64,000 bases of DNA. Origin: Theocolax elegans. Lineage: Eukaryota; Arthropoda; Insecta; Hymenoptera; Cerocephalidae. The position numbers and the translations under genes were made by a program. The first letter of the stretch is position 1; each line of letters opens with the position of its first letter. Positions 41,490 through 49,110 of this stretch are shown in pieces. A model generated the notes under the pieces. The model did not search any database and was not told the origin of the DNA. It saw only the letters and a list, made by a program, of their open reading frames with translations. The stretch spans positions 80,813,986 to 80,877,985 of the forward strand of contig CM047426.1 of the NCBI GenBank assembly GCA_026168455.1, given 5' to 3'.

Positions 41490-42497
41490 TTATGACTTTA
41501 AAACTGCTTTCGCAAACGCATTCATACTTGTATTTAAACGCAAATTATAGAATTTTGTAAATGTACTAGACGTTTTGGTCCAACCCGCGGTTCTACGCAC
41601 AGTGTCTATATCTAGCCCGTTTCTCTTAGCAGCTGATGTAGATGCGTGGCGCGTTGAGTGCGCTGTAAATATATTTGTATCGATTCCGCTTTTTTCTAGG
41701 ACATTTTTCACCCAACGGCTCAAAGTTTGAGATGTTACCGCTTTAAATGGGCATTTAAAAGAAATAAATAATGATTTTTCATTTTTTCGAATATCTTTGG
41801 ATTTGTTTATATAACATTGCAATACTGAGGCAGCACAAATTTTTCTATTTTTACCATAGAAAGGTAGTACTAGAACAGGCTGATTTCTATTGCGCCCCGA
41901 TGTTTTTATACGATCTGGAATCTTTATTTCTATAATATTCTGTTTTATTTCAATATTATCTATATTGATTAAGGAGAATGTCTGCATTCTATGTCCGGTA
42001 ATCAATGCCAATAATGTAATTAACTTAGTCGTTAATTCTTTAATATTTAAATGTTCATTATCTGGTAAAGAAGAAAAATAATTAAGTACAATTTTCGGGT
42101 CCCATGTAGAGTCGTATTTAGGCTTTGCAGGTTTTAATTTTGACAAACCCTTGAAAAATCTTTTCACACTATCTTCTTGGTTTATATCTGCACCTATGAG
42201 TAATGATATCGCGGATCGGTAACAATTTATTGTACTATACGCGGAACCGCTCTCATACAATTCTGTCAAAAAAACTAAAATTTTTGGAATGTATTTTTCA
42301 AATGGGCTTATCTTTTGTCGGTTGCAAAAAGACCACCATTTTTTAAAACAAGTCTCATATTGTTTAAGAGAAGATTCGGTCAAAGATGAGAGTGTTATTT
42401 TCCAAGATTCTTGCGGAATGTTCTTTAATTTAAATGATTGGTAGATAAGATTGCGGCCACCAGGGTAGTTCTGCTCCAGAATCGCTCTATTTCCATG
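41490..42497 (-). CDS. Tyrosine recombinase of the DIRS-like element
   Basis: Site-specific recombinase expected to insert the circular DNA copy without hydrolytic integrase chemistry. The frame is open from 42497 to the stop at 41490 (335 codons) and overlaps the end of the RT frame by about 70 nt in the -1 register. No ATG precedes the domain, which begins near LTESSLKQYETCFKKWW; entry by frameshift at 42428-42434 is proposed. Counting from the Leu at 42383: catalytic Arg in LITGHR (132), HSTRH with H242 and R245, W268 in TAGWT (Trp can replace the second His of the family), and nucleophile Tyr279 in FTKFYN. All expected catalytic positions are present and the frame is intact. Confidence 0.93.
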   Translation of the reverse strand, partial: HGNRAILEQNYPGGRNLIYQSFKLKNIPQESWKITLSSLTESSLKQYETCFKKWWSFCNRQKISPFEKYIPKILVFLTELYESGSAYSTINCYRSAISLLIGADINQEDSVKRFFKGLSKLKPAKPKYDSTWDPKIVLNYFSSLPDNEHLNIKELTTKLITLLALITGHRMQTFSLINIDNIEIKQNIIEIKIPDRIKTSGRNRNQPVLVLPFYGKNRKICAASVLQCYINKSKDIRKNEKSLFISFKCPFKAVTSQTLSRWVKNVLEKSGIDTNIFTAHSTRHASTSAAKRNGLDIDTVRRTAGWTKTSSTFTKFYNLRLNTSMNAFAKAVLKS

Positions 42498-44488
42498 CTA
42501 GAACAGAATAAATTATTTTTTGTTTTAAATCTGAATATTTCTGAAGTTACCATGGACTTGAATAAAGGATACCATGGTTGTGATGGCCATTCAGGTACCA
42601 CCACTATGCCGCAAGCTCTGTCATTTTTTATCTTTTCTAGTGATTTTAAAATCAATGAACATGGAGGAAAAGCATAAAAGAAACAATCTTTCCATGAAAT
42701 TGTAAATGCATCGATTGCAAAAGAAACATATTTTAAGCATTTCGCGTTTGATCTACTGGCAAAAAGGTCTATTTCCGGTTCTCCAAATAATTTGCAAATT
42801 TGTTTAAAAACTATATTAGATATTTCAACTTCTATGTGAGGCTTCAATCTTCTTGATTCACTATCTGCCTCTTTATTTAATTTTGATTGAATATATGTTG
42901 CAAAAATCCAGATACCTCTCTGTTCACACCATTGCCATATATTTCTCGCTACTAAATTTAAATTATCATATTGAACTCCACCCATTCTGTTGATATATGA
43001 TATGGCCGTGGTATTATCAATGTGTAGTAAAATTTGACAATTTTTTAAGTCTTTAGCAAATACTTTTAAACCGAAGAAGGCAGCTAAGAGCTCCAATTCA
43101 TTTATGAAACAATGATTCTCGTCTATTTTCCAATAACCGTAAGCTTTTTCATCGTTACAGAAAGCCCCCCAACCTGTTAAGGAAGCATCAGTAAAAATTT
43201 CTAAGTCAAACGTAGTTTTCCTTATAGGATGTTGCCCATTATTATCCACCGTTTTCCACCAATTTAGTTCACTAATTATTTCACGATTAATGATCATTTT
43301 ACATTCGTAATTGTTATGATTCGATTCTAAAGCTAAGTATTTTAATCTTTCGCATATTTTGGTGTGAGCGAACCCATAATTAACTGCTGCACAGCATGAA
43401 ACCAAATACCCTAAAATTCTTGCAAAATCTCTTATTTTTATTTTTTGGTTTAACTTTAATTTTATTATTTGTTTTATGTTAGCTTTTTTACTTTCAGGTA
43501 ATTCTACTTGCATATTAATAGAGTTATAAATAAAACCTAAAAAGGTACATTTTTGGCTTGGATTTAAATTACTTTTATTGTAATTTATAATAAAACCCAA
43601 TTTTTCCAGTAATGCTATTGTTATATGAACATTTGATAAACACTCTTCGTAACTATTACCAATTAGCATTATGTCATCTAAATACACAACTGATAAGAAA
43701 CCTAATTGTCTTAAATAAGCAACGACCGGTTTTAACAATTTAGTAAAAATAAATGGTGCGACATTTAAACCAAAAGGTAGACATGTGAATTCATAAACGA
43801 CTCCTTCAAACTTGAAACGTAAGTATTTGTAATGCGATTTATGAATGGGTACCAAATAATATGCATCTTTTAAATCTAACGATGCCATGAAGCAACCCGC
43901 GCTCATCAATTTTGTGACAGTTCTTCCATCTTCTAACTTAAAATGTTGTGTTTCTATAAACTTATTTAAAGCTTTTAAATTTAAAATAAGTCTGCACTTT
44001 CTATTTGACTTTAATGCTAAAAATATATCAGACAGAAATTGACCTTTTACCTTATTAGTACATTTATTAATAGCATTTTTATCTAACAATTCTGAAATAA
44101 TTTTTGTAATTTCTATTTTTTCTACGGTTGACCAATTCCGCTCTGCGGGTTCATGTAGTTGAAATGGTTTTGAATTAAAACGTATTTTATATCCATTTAA
44201 CCATGAAAGAATGACTGAATCAAAAGTAATTTTTTCCCATTCTGAGACAAAATCTTTCAGCCGACCTGCTATCGAACTTACCGAATCATTTATTAATGCC
44301 TCGGACGTCGATTCTCGTCGCGCTTCACACGGGAGCTCAATTGTGACTGGTTGTATGGTTTCTTGTAACCTTTCCGTGTTTTCTGCCCGCCCGACGTCCT
44401 CTGTTGTTTCCCTTGATAACGGGGCGGGTTGTAAGAGTTTTTTGATTTTTGCGTGGGTTTGAGAATTTTTAAAGTACTCTCTAGAGCT
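42425..44488 (-). CDS. Reverse transcriptase/RNase H polyprotein frame of the DIRS-like element
   Basis: The frame is open for 687 codons. Its first 196 nt overlap the end of gag in the -1 register, and it has no ATG before the RT domain, so it is probably reached by frameshifting at 44437-44443. Counting from 44089: RT motif A LDLKDAYY (71-78), motif B LPFGLNVAPF (from 104), motif C YLDD (136-139). RNase H follows with D301 in IFTDAS, E333 in NELELLAA, D358 in LLHIDNTTA and D409 in NKEAD. The C-terminal part (DLFASR at 441, AFPPCSLI near 474, VVPEWPSQPW) resembles the region found between RNase H and YR in DIRS elements and sometimes compared with DAM methyltransferases; activity is not claimed. 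The frame ends in TTA AAT TAA. Confidence 0.94.
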   Translation of the reverse strand, partial: SSREYFKNSQTHAKIKKLLQPAPLSRETTEDVGRAENTERLQETIQPVTIELPCEARRESTSEALINDSVSSIAGRLKDFVSEWEKITFDSVILSWLNGYKIRFNSKPFQLHEPAERNWSTVEKIEITKIISELLDKNAINKCTNKVKGQFLSDIFLALKSNRKCRLILNLKALNKFIETQHFKLEDGRTVTKLMSAGCFMASLDLKDAYYLVPIHKSHYKYLRFKFEGVVYEFTCLPFGLNVAPFIFTKLLKPVVAYLRQLGFLSVVYLDDIMLIGNSYEECLSNVHITIALLEKLGFIINYNKSNLNPSQKCTFLGFIYNSINMQVELPESKKANIKQIIKLKLNQKIKIRDFARILGYLVSCCAAVNYGFAHTKICERLKYLALESNHNNYECKMIINREIISELNWWKTVDNNGQHPIRKTTFDLEIFTDASLTGWGAFCNDEKAYGYWKIDENHCFINELELLAAFFGLKVFAKDLKNCQILLHIDNTTAISYINRMGGVQYDNLNLVARNIWQWCEQRGIWIFATYIQSKLNKEADSESRRLKPHIEVEISNIVFKQICKLFGEPEIDLFASRSNAKCLKYVSFAIDAFTISWKDCFFYAFPPCSLILKSLEKIKNDRACGIVVVPEWPSQPWYPLFKSMVTSEIFRFKTKNNLFCSSMEIERFWSRTTLVAAILSTNHLN
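42428..42434 (-). other. Candidate -1 slippery heptamer T TTA AAT at the RT stop
   Basis: In the RT frame the last codons read CAT TTA AAT TAA, so the heptamer fits X XXY YYZ in the right phase. A -1 slip turns the next codons into TTA AAG AAC, the recombinase frame. The stop codon immediately follows. I see no strong stem directly downstream. Function is inferred. Confidence 0.5.
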
Positions 44489-45832
44489 TTAGATGCTTTT
44501 ATTTTTTCTTCGAGCTTTTCTCCAAATAAAAACTCGTTAGCGTTTGTATCAGTAAGAGTATTTTTGAGGGATGCATTTATGTTTGCTAGAATAAGACTTC
44601 GTCGAATCAGAGTTTCATCGTGTTGAATATCTCCTAGTAACTTTACTGCGTCACTTAAACTCTCTATGACTGGAAGGTCCTCTAAATCTCTGCCACCTTT
44701 CAATAAAATTGTAAGAGCTTTTCCTATAGCTGCTGAACATGCTGTGATTTTTTGTTGCTTAAGAATTATGCGCGAGTCTCTATTAATGACCGCTTGTTGA
44801 ACACTAGTTTTAATCTCTGCATTTAACTTTGGTGGATCACTAAAAAGGCAGTTTTCAGCAGGTGGATATTTTTTTATAAGATTTGATTTTTCATCATTTG
44901 GAAGGCCTTGTTTAATAACCTCTTCCCAGCGTACAACAATTTCGGAATGTAAAGGTGCAGCTAATACTCTGTCTTCATAAAAACGTTTACCTATGACATT
45001 AATTAACTCTTCGCTCAAAGGAGTTTCATCAAGCTCTTTATTATTATCCGACGTAGCTTGCAGTGGAGGTTCTATCCTTTTTCCGTTCGTTACGTCTCTT
45101 AACGGCGATCTTGGACTTCTGTTAGTGTTACGAGAAGGTGTACTCTCACGGCTAATGCCTATAACAGACCGAACAAAAAGAACGGGGAATTGATAAATAA
45201 TTGTTCAACTCTGCACATTTTTCATATACATTTATATTTATATACATATATGCACATCACTTAGATTTTAACGTGCGTTTGAGTGTTTCACACAAAAAAT
45301 TTATAAGGTTTGAGACATTTTGTTGTATATTTTTCAGAGTTTATATAACGCAATAAGAATCTTTGCTATGAATAAAGGTTAGAGCCGTATTATTCTGTTC
45401 GTAACACACTATACACGTATAGGTTAGAGCCATATACGAAAACAAGATCGTCTTTTTTTTTTTTTTTTTTTTTTTATACATATACAGGTTAGAGCCTAAT
45501 ATACAATGAAAATTTGTTCGTGTTTCATACACTTTTGTGCCGGTTAGAGCCAAGCACAAGTTATTTCGATTATTGCGTATAGTTAAAATCATAGTTATAA
45601 TATTCATCAACTTACTCGAATTCGAGTGTGATCCTGAATCTGATGATGAGATAGTAGTCGGATCCGAAGAATCGGAATAGCTATCCTTGCGTTGTCTCGA
45701 ATGCCTTCGATGTTTTTCCTTTCTTGAATGTTTACGCTTGTATTTCTTAAACTTTCGCTTAAAGCGTTTCAAAAGTCTATGCGATGAATCCTCTTCAGAT
45801 GATGTATATTCACGTTTTCGCTTATAACCCAT
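44293..45832 (-). CDS. Spliced gag-like ORF1 protein of the DIRS-like element
   Basis: Two exons: 45616-45832 (ATG start, 217 nt) and 44293-45158 (866 nt). The junction A|GTAAGT...TATAG|GC keeps the frame and gives 360 residues. Exon 1 (about 72 residues) is Lys/Arg/Ser-rich (MGYKRKREYTSSEED start, RRHSRQRKDS), like an SR-type nuclear tail. Exon 2 contains a helical middle part (EELINVIGKRF, LNAEIKTSVQQAV, LRR-free) and a basic, Gln/Lys/Arg-rich C-terminus, but no CCHC zinc knuckle. ORF1 of DIRS elements is taken as a Gag-like RNA-binding protein; here that rests on position and basic character. Without splicing, exon 1 would run into the intron and stop within about 90 codons. Confidence 0.85.
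44386..44443 (-). other. Candidate gag-pol -1 frameshift signal (slippery site plus GC stem)
   Basis: The heptamer A AAA AAC (44443 down to 44437) lies in phase with gag codons TCA AAA AAC. Eight nucleotides later CCCGCCC (44428-44422) can pair perfectly with GGGCGGG (44392-44386) across a 29-nt loop. A -1 slip here continues as AAA CTC TTA CAA in the RT frame, which is open on both sides of the site. Placement and spacing match known -1 frameshift signals. Activity is inferred. Confidence 0.7.
45159..45615 (-). other. 457-bp intron in ORF1 of the DIRS-like element
   Basis: Donor GTAAGT follows the Ser-rich exon; the acceptor is TATAG after a pyrimidine-rich stretch (TTCTTTTTG, about 45171-45180). 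The intron holds a poly(A/T) run at about 45453-45473 and four copies of GGCTCTAACC (minus strand). The joined reading frame supports the intron; no transcript evidence is available. Confidence 0.8.
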
Positions 45833-45883
45833 TTTTCAGTTTTAATTTTTCATCGATGTGGTTTTGTCGGCACAAAGCAAAAG

Positions 45884-46034
45884 AATGAGATACATGCGAG
45901 CGAGTGGGGATGAGAGCGGAAAGAAAAACGGCGCGGTACGTCGACACGAGAGACATCTACTTCTTTCTTTTTACATTGAAACTTTAAAAATTGTGGTCAA
46001 TTCGGCATAGGGTGAAGGGACTACATGTTGATCA
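45884..46034. repeat. DIRS inverted terminal repeat, 5' end of element
   Basis: Exact inverse of 41024-41174. It lies just upstream of the gag start codon (45832), so it probably contains or borders the element's promoter. The outer 27 bp (46035-46061) differ from the other end at several positions. Confidence 0.95.
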
Positions 46035-46599
46035 TGAGGAAGAGGCGCGCAATACAATTATTAATGTATGTTTGTATATTTCCAAGTCTACTTTTGGACA
46101 ATACTGATTCATTATGACGGTAGGTCTTGATAAGAGATGGTATAATTAACTATTTAAAAATGTATTTCAGCGTTTAATATTTTAAATAATTAATATTCTA
46201 CTCTTATTATTATTCTTACTATAATTTTCTACAGAAATTATATAAATGTTTGCACTCAATTAAAAAAATGTATTATTTATTAAAGTTTGTGAGAGGTTGG
46301 ATAAAGATACACATTGCTGTAACAAATGCATAAAAAACGTGTGCAATAATATTTTATCCATTTATAACTGCTTGTTATGAATAAATTACTTTGTTTATGT
46401 GATTATTTAGACAAATGACAAACTTTCTATTTAGTACGTGTATATGCATATGTCGTGAGAATTAAAATTAAAAAACTATTTAATTAATAATCGTTTGTTT
46501 AATTTTCGTAGTCGGGAGAGTTAAATATTATTCTTGTACAAGGCTCCTCATTACAAGCGAATAGTACACGAGCTCGGTCGATCTAAAAAATTGAATAAC

Positions 46600-46722
46600 C
46601 GGAACGAGCTTATCGCCCGTCAACAGTGCGCGCAAGATTTTCGTCCGGCCCTATAGAGCAAACTCTCTGCTAACGTCAACGAGCCCCCGGAGGTGCGGCC
46701 CCTCCCCTCCTTCTACCTCCCT

Positions 46723-46774
<52 letters not shown>

Positions 46775-46995
46775 TACGTCTTCGTCCTCGGCACACATAT
46801 TCCGACAAAGCTTGCGGGTGCACCACCCAGGACACACCGTCGAACTGGGGTTTCAGGTTGATGCACTTTCCCGACCGACACGGGGGGTTCGACGCACCCC
46901 TCCCGTGACGTCATTCCAGGAGTCCGAACGCAAGCGTCGATCGCTATATACACGGCTGAATTTTGAAAAGTGGAGCGACGCCCAGGTGCTTCCAC
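46600..46995 (+). promoter_or_regulatory. GC-rich island with (CT)n, TGACGTCA and TATA element
   Basis: A CT microsatellite (about 46729-46771) is followed by a CpG-rich segment with TGACGTCA at 46906-46913, then CGATCGCTATATACACGG at about 46938-46955. The CRE-to-TATA spacing of about 30 bp suits a plus-strand promoter. Overlapping frames of about 70 codons are GC shadows. Confidence 0.35.
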
Positions 46996-47610
46996 TATTG
47001 CATTCATTCCTCCAAATTTAGTAAAAACTTTTTTGTTTTACGAAGGAAGGTGTACAATTTTGAAAATGGTTTTGATTTTAATTTTCAAATTTGCTACTGT
47101 AATGTGGTTGAATTATTTTTCATGTTAAAAATATAAGTTTTAAAAAATAGTTAAAACTGTGTTATTATATGACGATTGAATAAAAAAATTAATTTATTAG
47201 CAATAAACTTAGTATCACAAAGAGTCATAGGAAGATGGTTAAATGTAAATAAAAAATAATTTTAAAATAATAAAAAATAAAATAATATTAAAAAAATTTT
47301 AAAATACATTATCCAGAATTTAGTAAGTATCAAAATTTTTACAAATCATCATACTTTTTCTTTTGAGTTTTTAAAACATAGTTTACATTGGTAAATTACA
47401 TCCGCATTATATTTATTGTAAGTACTTTATATTTTTTTTTGAAAAAGGATTTATATTTACTTTTTATTCCGCAGAAATTATATGTTAAATTGGTTGAAAT
47501 TTATTAAAAATGTGGACGCATATTCTTTAAACACTTTGATTGAACTTTGCATATTTATATATTTTCGTATAAATTTGTTTTTTAAAAATAATAAATGTAA
47601 TTGGACCCAT

Positions 47611-47735
47611 CGGTTTGCGGAGTGGCAGAGGTGCATGACGCTTCGAACGATCATGAAAGTTAAGCAACGCTGAGGGCGCGTGTAGTACTTGGATGAGTGA
47701 CCATCCTTGTGCGTCTTTCGGTTAGATGTTATTCC
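47611..47735 (+). repeat. 5S-rRNA-derived repeat (SINE3-like or 5S pseudogene)
   Basis: About 47644-47715 reads like the 3' two-thirds of a eukaryotic 5S rRNA: GAAAGTTAAGCAACGCTGAG (box A region), GGGCGCG, and GTAGTACTTGGATGAGTGACC (box C), with several substitutions. The 5' third is replaced by unrelated sequence (GTTTGCGGAGTGGCAGAGG...), so this is not a functional 5S gene. The internal Pol III control region is largely kept, as in 5S-derived SINEs. A tail ending without clear poly(A) follows. An isolated pseudogene is the alternative. Confidence 0.65.
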
Positions 47736-48859
47736 ACCCTCCTCAACGAGACCGGTATATATGAAATATATATTCGATTTCGGTATTTATAAATCACGCA
47801 ACATTTGTCCCAAACACCCAAACCGAATGTTTTCAATACAAAACCCGTTTCGGGAAAATTTTTCCTACCAGGGTTTTCCTTTCCCTACAAGTAATACAGC
47901 AGACGATGGGATAAATCGTTCGGAAAATATAAAAAACACTGCGAAAGAGGATACGGGTCGAAAAGAATGAAAGAAAAAATTATTTTAATAGCTGCAATTG
48001 AAATGCGGATGAATAAAAAAAACAGTATTTGCGCTTTACACTGAAGTATTATACTATAATCTCGTGATAAAGAATTCAATTAAAAAGTTTGAAATTGAAT
48101 TGATATCTTGTTCAGCTGATTAAAATTCTATTCGGAGTGTATCTGAACTCAGAAGTGTTAATACGGGTTAAGTTCACGTCGACGTCGTCATGATATGTTT
48201 CAGTGACGCTTGGCTTTTCATATATATTTGCGTCCTAAAATATCTTTTTGTCGTTCGAAATAGAGCTATCGCGTTTGCATGACGCTTCGGATCTCGAAAA
48301 CTTTTGACGCATTCAGCGCATTAATGTTGTATAGATTATTCTTGATACTCGGAGAAAAATATATGTGCACAGTATTTATTGTTTATATAATATATTGTTT
48401 ATATAAAATTAAAGATAATATTTTTTGCCGATATCAAGATAATTTCTTGAAAAATATATTCTACCTAAATTTATATTACATCAAATATATTTTTAATACA
48501 GTGTGCGCTATAGATGCAAATTAAATCTTAGGTGTATGTGGTTTAACAGATCTTCGCGTTTTCTTAATCTGAGTTTCGTGTACGACAATCGCACGAATTG
48601 AAGTGATTGAACCGTCATTGAACCATGTTGATAACAGTCAAAGTATTAAGAAAATGCTAATTTAAATTAATAACAAAACTTTCTTAAAAATCATAATAAG
48701 AAAATTGGTGACATCGCTATTACAACGAAAATCTTTATGTATAGACCAAGAAGCACGAGTGCAATATTACGGAAAAAAGCAACAAAAATTAAATCAACAA
48801 TATGAGATGAATTTTTCTGCAGCCTTTGACGATGTAGAATAATATCAGGGACCGCTTGG

Positions 48860-49110
48860 AATATTCGTTCTGCAGCAGCAGCACCATCACCACCACCACC
48901 ACCACCTCCTCCAGCAACGCAGTCAATAACCCGTTCGCGTCCCTGACGTAACGAAATCGCAGCTCCTGCGCGAATCGGTCCGGGGTCGCTCGGCTAACTG
49001 GGTCACTGGAGCTTCATTCACATTACGCGGCCATTCATGAGATCCGCTAACCGTTTCGCCTCTTTTCCATGTAGAGTCTCACGTCTTTTCCTACGTTCGT
49101 GGATCGACTG
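48860..49110. promoter_or_regulatory. GC-rich island with CAG and CAC/CCA triplet runs
   Basis: GCAGCAGCAGCACCATCACC leads into a (CAC)n run (48885-48908). A CpG-rich segment follows with TGACGTAA near 48947 and GGGTCA near 48999. No open frame spans it. Function is inferred. Confidence 0.25.

Larger units (their letters stand above)
40953..46061 (-). mobile_element. Complete DIRS-like tyrosine-recombinase retrotransposon (about 5.1 kb)
   Basis: The minus strand encodes, in order, a spliced gag-like protein, RT/RNase H with a DIRS-type C-terminal segment, and a tyrosine recombinase. There are no LTRs and no integrase. The ends carry 151-bp perfect inverted repeats (41024-41174 and 45884-46034), and an internal complementary region (41248-41359) matches both outer ends. 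There is no classical target duplication, but AATTAT is shared at both boundaries (40953-40958 and 46056-46061), as expected when a recombinase joins a circle to a short identical target. DIRS elements copy RNA into a circular DNA that the recombinase inserts. Open frames and perfect terminal repeats suggest recent mobility. Orientation, parts and boundaries are read directly; the DIRS assignment follows from YR plus RT-RNase H plus the ICR. Confidence 0.93.

Noticed and set aside
44211..45193. Plus-strand frames over the DIRS gag region
   Set aside because: Antisense shadows of gag and RT.
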